Source: Candidatus Omnitrophota bacterium (GTDB lineage: Bacteria; Omnitrophota; Gorgyraeia; Pluralincolimonadales; Pluralincolimonadaceae). Taken from it: a stretch of 5,216 nt of DNA. Where the stretch lies: positions 1-5,216 of the forward strand of contig JAQUSA010000081.1 in assembly GCA_028715315.1 (NCBI GenBank). Direction: 5' to 3'. Numbering within the stretch: position 1 is the first letter of the stretch; the number at the start of each line of letters is the position of its first letter. The notes beneath the pieces were generated by a model. That model saw nothing but the letters and a program-made list of their open reading frames with translations, did no database searches and was not told the DNA's origin. The translations under genes were made by a program, and so were the position numbers. This document shows, one piece after another, positions 1 through 5,216 of the stretch.

Positions 1-1677
1 CACGCCCTTGCAATCCATCTTATACGCAAGCAGGTAGACCTCACGCACGCCGTCAGGCGTGGCGTTGTTCGCGAAATTGACCGTCTTCGAGACCGCGTTA
101 TCGGTATACTTCTGGAAGGCGGCCTGCATCCTTATGTGCCATATCGGGGTTATGTCGTGCGCGGTAACGAATATCCTCTTTACGTCCTCGGGGACCTCAT
201 CTATATCGTGCAGGCTCCCTTTCTCGGCTATCTTCTTCATGAGCTCTTCGGAATAGAACCCGCGCGCCCTGGCAGTCTCCTCGAAGAGCCTGTTAGTCTC
301 GACCAGCTTCGTCTTGTCCATGACCTCGCGATAATACGATATCGCGAATATGGGCTCGATGCCGCTGGAGGTATCTGCCAGTATCGAGAGCGTCCCGGTC
401 GGCGCTATCGTTGTGAGCGTCGCGTTCCTCATGCTCGGTCCGTCGGAATATATCGAGTTCTGGAAATTCGGGAAGGTCCCGCGCCTCAAAGCCAGCGCGT
501 GAGATTCCCTCCTCGATTCCTCCTGTATGAACGACATGACCTTTTCGGCGAGTTCTATCGCCTCGTCGGAATTATAGGGCACTCCGAGCTTTATGAGCAT
601 CTCGGCGAAACCCATCACGCCGAGGCCTATCTTGCGGTTCGACTTCGTCATCTGCTCGATCTGCTGGAGCGGGAACTTGTTCATGTCTATGACGTTGTCT
701 AGGAAATGGATCGCGAGGCGCGTCGTCTCGCGCAGCTTCTCCCAGTCTATCTGCGGGGAGGACGTGTCGGCCCTGACCATCTTAATGAGGTTGATCGAGC
801 CGAGGTTGCAGCTCTCATACGGCAGCAGCGGCTGCTCGCCGCACGGGTTCGTCGATTCTATCTGCCCGACCTGCGGCGTCGGGTTCGACTTGTTTATCCT
901 GTCTATGAATATTATGCCGGGTTCGCCGTTCTTCCAGGCCCTCTCGACTATCATGTCGAAGACTTCCCGCGAGTTCAGCTTCCCGACGGCCTTCTTGTTA
1001 TGCGGGGATATGAGGTCGTACTCCTCGTCGCGCTCGACCTTCCTCATGAACTCTTCGGTTATCGCGACCGATATGTTGAAATTCGTTATGTCCTTGTCGG
1101 TCTCCTTGCACTTGATGAAATCCAGTATATCCGGGTGGTCGATGCGCAGGATGCCCATATTCGCGCCGCGGCGCGTGCCGCCCTGTTTTACCGCGTGGGT
1201 CGCCGCGTCGAAAACCTTCATGAACGACACCGGGCCGCTCGCGATGCCGCCGGTCGTCTTTACCATGCTGTTCGCCGGGCGGAGCCTCGAGAACGAAAAG
1301 CCGGTGCCGCCGCCCGAACGGTGTATCAGCGCGGTGTTCTTTATGGTCTCGAATATCGACTCCATGGAATCTTCAATGGGCAGGACGAAACAAGCCGAGA
1401 GCTGCTGGAGCTCGCGGCCGGCGTTCATAAGCGTCGGAGAATTAGGAAGGAAATCCAGCCTGGAAATCATCGCGTTAAATTCTTCCTCGAGCTTTGCCGC
1501 GTTATAATCCGGATCGTAATATAAGTCCGCTGAAGCTATGTTGCGGGATACCCTCCTGAAGAGCTCCTCGGGAGTCTCTATCGGGCGCCCTTCCGCGTCC
1601 TTGCGCAGATAGCGTTTCTCGAGGACCTTCCTTGAATTTGCCGACAAACCACCCTGCTGTAGTCTCATATCCCCCAT
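1..1677 (-). CDS. nrdJ: Class II (adenosylcobalamin-dependent) ribonucleoside-diphosphate reductase, N-terminal part, cut by the window edge
   Basis: This enzyme reduces ribonucleotides to 2'-deoxyribonucleotides in the cytoplasm, using a thiyl radical generated from coenzyme B12. The open frame runs from ATG at 1677 to position 1 without a stop, giving 559 residues; NrdJ proteins are usually about 700-850, so the C-terminus is missing. Seen in the translation: the N-terminal stretch LSANSRKVLEKRYLRKD; LSACFVLP with redox Cys96; the phosphate-binding region near SGGGTG (121-126); GGTRRGANMGIL (166-177); NPCGEQPLLPYESCNLGS (277-294) with the active-site triad Asn277, Cys279 and Glu281 and the second redox cysteine Cys290; and APTGTLSILADTSSGIEP (425-442). 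No N-terminal ATP cone is present. Class II rather than class I is inferred from the NPCGEQPL/YESCNLGS form; the C-terminal cysteines that would settle it lie outside the window. The start at 1677 is favoured because AGGGGG lies about 8 bases upstream; Met4 at 1668 is an alternative. Confidence 0.95.
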   Translation of the reverse strand, partial: MGDMRLQQGGLSANSRKVLEKRYLRKDAEGRPIETPEELFRRVSRNIASADLYYDPDYNAAKLEEEFNAMISRLDFLPNSPTLMNAGRELQQLSACFVLPIEDSMESIFETIKNTALIHRSGGGTGFSFSRLRPANSMVKTTGGIASGPVSFMKVFDAATHAVKQGGTRRGANMGILRIDHPDILDFIKCKETDKDITNFNISVAITEEFMRKVERDEEYDLISPHNKKAVGKLNSREVFDMIVERAWKNGEPGIIFIDRINKSNPTPQVGQIESTNPCGEQPLLPYESCNLGSINLIKMVRADTSSPQIDWEKLRETTRLAIHFLDNVIDMNKFPLQQIEQMTKSNRKIGLGVMGFAEMLIKLGVPYNSDEAIELAEKVMSFIQEESRRESHALALRRGTFPNFQNSIYSDGPSMRNATLTTIAPTGTLSILADTSSGIEPIFAISYYREVMDKTKLVETNRLFEETARARGFYSEELMKKIAEKGSLHDIDEVPEDVKRIFVTAHDITPIWHIRMQAAFQKYTDNAVSKTVNFANNATPDGVREVYLLAYKMDCKGV

Positions 1678-1704
1678 GTCTAAAACCCCCTTTTTCCACC
1701 TCAA

Positions 1705-1733
1705 AGTATAGTCAAGCCCTAGTAGCTTGTCAA
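1705..1733 (-). promoter_or_regulatory. Sigma-70-type promoter of nrdJ
   Basis: Read on the minus strand, a perfect -35 hexamer TTGACA (1733-1728) is followed by a 17-bp spacer and a -10 hexamer TATACT (1710-1705; consensus TATAAT). Transcription would begin near 1698, leaving a short leader of about 20 bases that carries the AGGGGG ribosome binding site. This is the best promoter match in the window. It means nrdJ need not be transcribed from gpmA. Confidence 0.8.
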
Positions 1734-1856
1734 GGAAAAAATACTATATGTTGTGTCTCCCGACGACAAAAACCCCGTATTTTGTGGGTATACAACTGGT
1801 ATATGAGGTTCCTGCTTTCGGCTTCCTCGGGACCTTTGATGATTATACCGCGGCCC
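1734..1856. other. Spacer between gpmA and nrdJ, otherwise without a recognised gene
   Basis: Apart from the NrdR boxes, this spacer shows a small inverted repeat TATAC/GTATA (1789-1803) and a weak stem around 1807-1834 (GGTTCC/GGGACC on the plus strand). Neither is followed by a T-run in the minus direction, so I see no intrinsic terminator for gpmA. One minus-strand frame stays open from inside gpmA to a TGA at 1730-1732 but has no ATG or GTG start. I do not call it a gene. Confidence 0.5.
1741..1787 (-). promoter_or_regulatory. Tandem NrdR-box operator upstream of nrdJ
   Basis: Two 16-bp palindrome-like sites match the known NrdR box acaCwAtATaTwGtgt. The proximal site (1741-1756, minus strand ACACAACATATAGTAT) matches 14 of 16 positions. 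The distal site (1772-1787) matches about 11 of 16. Their centres lie 31 bp apart, close to three helical turns, which is the usual spacing for pairs bound by the ATP/dATP-sensing repressor NrdR. The proximal site ends 7 bp upstream of the -35 hexamer, so the pair flanks the promoter instead of covering the -10. Presence next to a ribonucleotide reductase gene makes the assignment strong. No nrdR gene is in this window. Confidence 0.8.
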
Positions 1857-2606
1857 CTATTTTTTTGCCTTACCCTGGTTAGCGACGGCTTCCATCGCCT
1901 TCTTTACCTCTTCGGGGTCGCCGAGGTAGTAGTGCTTGATCGGCTTCAGGTCGTCGTCAAGTTCATAGACGAGCGGCATGCCCGTCGGTATGTTGAGCCC
2001 CACTATATCCTGGTCCGATACGTTATCGAGGTATTTCACGAGCGCCCTCAAACTGTTGCCGTGCGCGGCTATTATTACGCGCTTGCCGCTCTTGACTACC
2101 GGCGCTATCGTTTCGTGCCAGTAAGGCAGGAAGCGGGCGACGGTGTCCTTCAGGCATTCGGTCAGGGGCACTTCGTTGGGCTTGAGGCTCTCGTAGCGCG
2201 GGTCCTTCGCCGGGCTGCGCGGGTCGTCCTTCTCGAGCGCCGGCGGCGGGGTATCATAGCTGCGGCGCCATACCAGTACCTGCTGGTCCCCGTATTTCGC
2301 GGCGGTCTCGGCCTTGTTAAGGCCCTGCAGCGCGCCGTAATGCCTCTCGTTCAGGCGCCATGAATTATAAACGGGTATCCACATGAGGTCCATGCCGTCG
2401 AGCGTCATCCAGAGCGTGCGGATGGCCCTCTTCAGGACGGACGTGAAAGCAACGTCAAAGACAAAACCTTCTTTTTTCAGCACTTCGCCGGCCTTCTTCG
2501 CCTCGGAAAGGCCTTTCTCCGAAAGGTCTACGTCGGTCCATCCGGTGAAACGGTTCTCCTTGTTCCAGGTGCTCTCTCCGTGGCGCAGCAATACGACTTT
2601 ATACAT
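1857..2606 (-). CDS. gpmA: 2,3-bisphosphoglycerate-dependent phosphoglycerate mutase
   Basis: This cytoplasmic enzyme interconverts 3-phosphoglycerate and 2-phosphoglycerate in glycolysis and gluconeogenesis through a phosphohistidine intermediate. The 249-residue protein is full length for the cofactor-dependent family (about 250). It begins with the signature LLRHGESTWN, with catalytic His9. It then has FTGWTDVDLSEKG (20-32), FTSVLKRAIRTL (54-65), RLNERHYGALQGLNK (84-98) with the acid/base Glu87, and AAHGNSLRALVKYL (180-193) with the second active-site histidine His182. It ends VANQGKAKK, the typical C-terminus of the Escherichia coli type. The ATG at 2606 is supported by AGGAGG 5-6 bases upstream. 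It has its own likely promoter and a 5' hairpin, and it lies 59 bp after the helicase gene on the same strand. The gene ends in a run of seven A residues next to the stop, a spot prone to indel error, but the reading frame is intact as given. Confidence 0.97.
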   Translation of the reverse strand: MYKVVLLRHGESTWNKENRFTGWTDVDLSEKGLSEAKKAGEVLKKEGFVFDVAFTSVLKRAIRTLWMTLDGMDLMWIPVYNSWRLNERHYGALQGLNKAETAAKYGDQQVLVWRRSYDTPPPALEKDDPRSPAKDPRYESLKPNEVPLTECLKDTVARFLPYWHETIAPVVKSGKRVIIAAHGNSLRALVKYLDNVSDQDIVGLNIPTGMPLVYELDDDLKPIKHYYLGDPEEVKKAMEAVANQGKAKK

Positions 2607-2622
2607 TATATCCTCCTATATA

Positions 2623-2652
2623 GGGGACACTCTGCTTTTGCAGGGTGTCCCC
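2623..2652. repeat. GGGGACAC/GTGTCCCC hairpin in the gpmA leader
   Basis: The perfect 8-bp arms GGGGACAC (2623-2630) and GTGTCCCC (2645-2652) enclose a further 4-bp stem CTGC/GCAG with a TTTT loop. On the plus strand the joining T-G can wobble-pair, giving 13 pairs. On the minus strand, the one transcribed, that position is a C-A mismatch. No T-run follows on the minus side, so it is not a standard terminator for the helicase gene. It sits 6-7 bases upstream of the AGGAGG of gpmA and almost at the predicted transcript start, so it could protect the 5' end or affect loading of ribosomes. Its GGGGACA core resembles the palindrome at 4650-4684, which suggests a dispersed REP-like family; that link is inferred. 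Confidence 0.65.
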
Positions 2653-2659
2653 ATTGCTG

Positions 2660-2688
2660 ATTATATTATATTACGTCCTCAAATTCAA
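2660..2688 (-). promoter_or_regulatory. Likely sigma-70-type promoter of gpmA
   Basis: On the minus strand TTGAAT (2688-2683; 4 of 6 to consensus) is followed by a 17-bp spacer and a perfect TATAAT (2665-2660). The site overlaps the last codons and stop of the helicase gene. Transcription would start near 2653, at the base of the GGGGACAC hairpin, giving a leader of about 47 bases. A second overlapping TATAAT lies at 2670-2665. The A/T-rich context makes chance matches easier, so confidence is moderate. Confidence 0.55.
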
Positions 2689-4648
2689 CATCATCAAATC
2701 CGCCGCCGGCCTTCTCGACTTCCATGAAACGTTCGAGTATGCTGCCTTCCTGCAGGAAGCGCGAGACCTCGGTAAAGATGCTCCCGGCATAGCCGCCGGA
2801 ATAGTTCTTCATCCAGCGCGCCGAGCGGTCTATCGCCGGCTTCAAGAGTATAAGGTTGTCCTTGGCGCGCGTCGCCGCGACATAAAAAAGCCGGCGCTCT
2901 TCTTCTATGGCATCCTTATCCTCCATCGCCTGGTATGACGGGAGGTGCCCTTCGGCGACGTATATAAGGAATACGGTGTGCCATTCGAGCCCCTTGGCCG
3001 AGTGTATGGTGGAAAGCGTCATCGCGTGGTCGTGCTTGCCCTTGAGCCCGGCTTCAAGGATGCTCTTCTCGGGCGGCTCAAGCGCCATGTCGGTAAGGAA
3101 TGATTCGAGCGACTTATACCTTCCGGCGATGCGCTCGAGCGAGTTCAGGTCGGGCGCGCGCTTGTGGTAATCGTCGTACTTGGCCTTCAACAACGGCCCG
3201 TAATATTCGAGGAATCCCTTAATAAGCGCTCCCGGAAGATGCTCCTGCGGCTTCACGCCCCTTAATATGTCCACAAGGTCCGCAAGGTCGGGATGTTTTT
3301 TCAATATTCCTTCGTCTATGTCGAGCCCCTGCTTTTTGTCTATCATCTGCTCGGTTATCCTGCCGGCGGTCTTTTCACCGATGCCGCGCATCAGCATCAG
3401 GGCCCTGTGCCAGTTGACCTGGTCGGCCGGGTTGTGCGCGATGCGCAGGTACGACAGTATATCCTTTATATGCGCCGCCTCGACAAACCTCTGCCCGCCG
3501 TATTTCAGGAACGGGATGCCGTGGTTAGCGAGCTCGATCTCGAGGTCGTTCGAGTGCCATCCCGCGCGGAAGAGCACCGCGATATCCTTGAGCATCACCC
3601 CGTCATCCACGAGCTCAAGCACCTTTTGGACGACGTATTTCGACTGCACGTTCTCGTCGCGCGCCTCGACGAATATCGGCGCTTTGCCCGCCCCCTTGTT
3701 CGTGAAGAGCGTCTTCTCGAACTTCTCATCGGCGTTCTTTATGACCTCGTTAGTAAGGTCGAGTATCGGCTGGGTCGAGCGGTAGTTCTCCTCGAGCATG
3801 ATGACCGTGGCGCCCTTGAAGACCTTCGGGAAATCGATTATGTTCTTGAAGTTCGCGCCGCGGAACGAGTATATGCTCTGCGAATCGTCGCCGACGACCA
3901 TCACATTATCGTGCTCTGACGCAAGCAGGCGCACGATGTCGGCCTGGAGCTTATTCGTGTCCTGGTATTCGTCGACCATTATATATTTATACTGTCCGGA
4001 TAACCTCGCGCGGACTTCCTTGTGCTCGTGCAGGAGTTTCTTCAAAAAAACGAGAAGGTCGTCGTAGTCCATCAGCGATTTCGCGTGCTTGTATTTTATG
4101 TACCCTTCCTTTATCCTCTTTATCTCTTCTTCCCATTCCGAGAACTGCGGGTACTCGAGCGCGAGGACCGAGCCGATATCCTGGGACTTGTTGACCGACT
4201 TGGAAATGACGTCGAGCAGCGCTCCCTTGCGTGGGAAATGCTTGCTCCTGTCCATATGTCCGAGCCCGAGCTTCTCGCGGACGATATTGACCGCGTCTTC
4301 CGCGTCGGATTCGTCGGTTATCGTGAAGTTACTTGGAAAACCAATCAGTTTGGCGTATTTGCGCAGGACCATGTTCGCGAAGGAATGGAAAGTGCCTCCT
4401 GCTACGCGCTCGCAGCGGTCGTCGAGCAGTTTCGCGGCGCGGCGGAGCATCTCTTGCGAGGCCTTGCGCGTGAACGTAAGAAGCAAAATATGGTCGGGCT
4501 TGACGCCCTTCTCGACAAGGTAAGCCACGCGGTAGACAAGCGTGCGCGTCTTTCCGCTTCCCGCCCCCGCGATGACAAGGTAAGGCCCTTCGGTGGACTC
4601 GACAGCTTTCAGCTGGGCGGGGTTCAACTCTTTCTTGTAGTTAATCAT
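2666..4648 (-). CDS. UvrD/PcrA/Rep-type superfamily 1A ATP-dependent DNA helicase
   Basis: This protein is a 3'-5' DNA helicase, inferred from family, that would act in nucleotide excision or mismatch repair, or clear replication obstacles. All SF1A motifs are visible in the 660 residues: Q motif LNPAQLKAV (8-16), Walker A AGAGSGKT (27-34), Ia LTFTRKAS (57-64), Walker B VDEYQD (225-230), motif III GDDSQSIYSFRGA (253-265), IV ENYRS (287-291), V TLSTIHSAKGLEW (544-556) and VI EERRLFYVAATRAK (583-596, with the arginine finger). The stretch of about 381-540 is the 2B domain. It is shorter than typical UvrD/PcrA (about 720-750): it ends in an acidic tail soon after domain 2A and lacks the usual basic C-terminal extension that binds RNA polymerase in PcrA. 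The ATG at 4648 overlaps the NUDIX stop (ATGA) and has no clear ribosome binding site, which fits translational coupling. I cannot decide between uvrD, pcrA and rep from sequence alone. Confidence 0.95.
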   Translation of the reverse strand: MINYKKELNPAQLKAVESTEGPYLVIAGAGSGKTRTLVYRVAYLVEKGVKPDHILLLTFTRKASQEMLRRAAKLLDDRCERVAGGTFHSFANMVLRKYAKLIGFPSNFTITDESDAEDAVNIVREKLGLGHMDRSKHFPRKGALLDVISKSVNKSQDIGSVLALEYPQFSEWEEEIKRIKEGYIKYKHAKSLMDYDDLLVFLKKLLHEHKEVRARLSGQYKYIMVDEYQDTNKLQADIVRLLASEHDNVMVVGDDSQSIYSFRGANFKNIIDFPKVFKGATVIMLEENYRSTQPILDLTNEVIKNADEKFEKTLFTNKGAGKAPIFVEARDENVQSKYVVQKVLELVDDGVMLKDIAVLFRAGWHSNDLEIELANHGIPFLKYGGQRFVEAAHIKDILSYLRIAHNPADQVNWHRALMLMRGIGEKTAGRITEQMIDKKQGLDIDEGILKKHPDLADLVDILRGVKPQEHLPGALIKGFLEYYGPLLKAKYDDYHKRAPDLNSLERIAGRYKSLESFLTDMALEPPEKSILEAGLKGKHDHAMTLSTIHSAKGLEWHTVFLIYVAEGHLPSYQAMEDKDAIEEERRLFYVAATRAKDNLILLKPAIDRSARWMKNYSGGYAGSIFTEVSRFLQEGSILERFMEVEKAGGGFDDVEFEDVI

Positions 4649-5085
4649 AGGGACGGCTCTTGAGCTAATCGGAGAACTGTCCCCGATTTTTCTACTATCT
4701 GCCGCTCTGAAGGATATGTCATTATCTTAAGTGCTTCTTTTATGGACAGCCAGCTGACATCTTCAGCGTCCGTATCGTGGTCTTTCGTGTCGCCCGAAAC
4801 ATACCTGACCAGGAAGAACGTCACGGTCTTATTGATAACGATCTCTTCTTCCGGCAGGTCGAACGAATATTTTATCTTCCCGATCTCTTTTTCTATGACA
4901 CCGGTCAGGCCCGTCTCTTCGCGTATCTCGCGCAGGGCCGCCTGTTCGGGGGTCTCCTGTTTTGCTATCTTGCCCTTGGGAAGGCAGAACACTTTCCCGC
5001 CGCCACGCGTCAATATAACTATCTCTAACCCGTTGCCGGATTTCCTATAGACGACACCGCCAGCCGAAAATTGAAGTTTTTCCAT
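4645..5085 (-). CDS. NUDIX hydrolase (MutT / Ap4A-hydrolase-like)
   Basis: NUDIX hydrolases cleave nucleoside diphosphates linked to another group X, such as oxidised nucleotides or dinucleoside polyphosphates, using Mg2+. The 146-residue protein has one such domain. It opens with FSAGGVVYR (6-14) and LPKGKI (35-40), and then has a perfect NUDIX box from Gly38 to Leu60 (G-x5-E-x7-REIREETGL), with the metal-binding REIREE. The LPKGKI form resembles dinucleoside polyphosphate hydrolases, but the substrate cannot be fixed. I chose the ATG at 5085 because the domain begins there and GGAGG lies 11 bases upstream. Upstream in-frame starts (ATG 5106, GTG 5136, TTG 5139) would translate through the folded leader and have no good ribosome binding site. 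The last residues (SGTVLRLAQEPSL) are encoded by a palindromic repeat. The gene overlaps the helicase start by ATGA. Confidence 0.93.
   Translation of the reverse strand: MEKLQFSAGGVVYRKSGNGLEIVILTRGGGKVFCLPKGKIAKQETPEQAALREIREETGLTGVIEKEIGKIKYSFDLPEEEIVINKTVTFFLVRYVSGDTKDHDTDAEDVSWLSIKEALKIMTYPSERQIVEKSGTVLRLAQEPSL
4650..4684. repeat. GGGGACA-type imperfect palindrome over the NUDIX/helicase junction
   Basis: GGGACGGCTCT (4650-4660) pairs with AGAACTGTCCC (4673-4683) around a 12-base loop, with one mismatch and one wobble on the plus strand. Read on the minus strand it begins GGGGACAGTTCTCCG and ends GCCGTCCC. It is embedded in coding sequence: it encodes the C-terminal tail of the NUDIX protein and stops 2 bases before the helicase ATG. 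Palindromes with GGGGAC/GTCCCC ends are known from REP-type repeats mobilised by REP-associated tyrosine transposases in several phyla. Calling this one a member is an inference, and no transposase is present here. Confidence 0.5.
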
Positions 5086-5200
5086 AAATAAAAAGGCCTC
5101 CTTCATTACCTCTGAGGTGAGCCGACAATACTTCACCAAACCGGACAGCTTGAAACCGTCCGACCGTCGACATACTAGTCGAAGGCAATGAAGGAGGTCC
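5086..5200 (-). promoter_or_regulatory. Structured leader of the NUDIX gene (four-way inverted-repeat element)
   Basis: Read on the minus strand, CCTCCTTCATTGCC (5197-5184) pairs with GGTAATGAAGGAGG (5110-5097): 14 contiguous pairs including one G-U. Inside lie three hairpins: TCGAC/GTCGA with a 6-base loop (5182-5167), an 8-bp stem CGGACGGT/GCTGTCCG with a TTCAA loop (5162-5142) and GGTGA/TCACC (5137-5116). The two G-U pairs of the second hairpin become mismatches on the other strand, which favours a minus-strand RNA. The closing stem contains the GGAGG of the NUDIX gene and is followed by CCTTTTTATTT. Folding could therefore hide the ribosome binding site or act as an intrinsic terminator. 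It could also be a MITE-like or REP-like insertion, or a separate small RNA. I do not recognise a known riboswitch class in it, and I see no convincing promoter upstream within the window. Confidence 0.5.
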
Positions 5201-5216
5201 GGGGAGATTTATTACT

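Noticed and set aside
593..1524. Long plus-strand open frames (593-1507 and 706-1524) opposite the left-hand gene
   Set aside because: They lie antisense to nrdJ, whose minus-strand translation carries all the expected reductase motifs. The plus-strand products are low-complexity (rich in Arg, Leu and Ser) and show no recognisable domain.
1502..1699. Minus-strand 65-residue open frame beginning MEKGGFRHGG
   Set aside because: It overlaps the nrdJ start in another frame, and the nrdJ frame matches the known NrdJ N-terminus.
2623..2652. Intrinsic terminator for the helicase gene
   Set aside because: The stem is strong, but no T-run follows on the minus strand; the sequence continues directly into the gpmA ribosome binding site.
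4022..4663. Plus-strand open frames across the helicase gene (for example 3293-3919 and 4022-4663)
   Set aside because: They are antisense shadows of a helicase with every SF1A motif intact. None has a convincing ribosome binding site or domain.
4645..5085. NUDIX-helicase pair as an antiphage defence module
   Set aside because: The helicase is a compact housekeeping-type SF1A protein without nuclease or effector domains, the neighbours are metabolic genes, and there are no mobile-element or defence-island hallmarks.
5086..5139. N-terminally extended NUDIX protein (starts at TTG 5139, GTG 5136 or ATG 5106)
   Set aside because: The extra residues are encoded by the inverted-repeat leader. There is no properly spaced ribosome binding site, and the domain starts naturally at 5085.
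5187..5216. Plus-strand AATGAAGGAGG as the ribosome binding site or start of a rightward gene past the edge
   Set aside because: It is the mirror arm of the leader stem. No ATG follows at a proper distance, and the ATG inside it gives only ten codons before the window ends, so a gene cannot be supported.

Overview
The window is ordinary bacterial chromosome of mid-range GC. It holds four genes, all on the minus strand and all transcribed right to left. In transcription order they are a NUDIX hydrolase, a UvrD/PcrA-type superfamily 1 DNA helicase, a 2,3-bisphosphoglycerate-dependent phosphoglycerate mutase (gpmA), and the N-terminal two thirds of an adenosylcobalamin-dependent (class II) ribonucleotide reductase, nrdJ, which runs off the left edge. 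The codons favour ATA for Ile and AGG for Arg alongside many G/C-ending codons. With the GGGGACA-type palindromes, this suggests an uncultured bacterium of a deep lineage, possibly Omnitrophota-like. That placement is a low-confidence inference.

Layout from the right edge: 5086-5216 is a leader that can fold into a four-way, cloverleaf-like structure. Its closing stem contains the only good ribosome binding site for the NUDIX gene and is followed by a T-rich tract. The NUDIX gene (5085-4645) ends in an ATGA overlap with the helicase gene (4648-2666), so the two are probably translationally coupled. A GGGGACA-type imperfect palindrome lies over that junction and encodes the last dozen residues of the NUDIX protein. 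After the helicase comes a likely promoter (TTGAAT-17-TATAAT) and a strong hairpin with arms GGGGACAC/GTGTCCCC just ahead of the gpmA ribosome binding site, then gpmA (2606-1857).

The 179-base gap between gpmA and nrdJ holds the best regulatory signal of the window. A near-consensus sigma-70 promoter (TTGACA-17-TATACT) is preceded by two NrdR-box-like palindromes whose centres are 31 bp apart, the tandem geometry known for the ribonucleotide reductase repressor NrdR. nrdJ is therefore probably an independently regulated unit, not a read-through extension of gpmA.

Functionally this is housekeeping: nucleotide clean-up (NUDIX), DNA unwinding in repair or replication (helicase), glycolysis (gpmA) and dNTP supply (nrdJ). 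I see no defence system, transposase, CRISPR array, tRNA or rRNA. The unusual content is in the non-coding structures: the NUDIX leader, the two GGGGACA palindromes and the NrdR operator pair.
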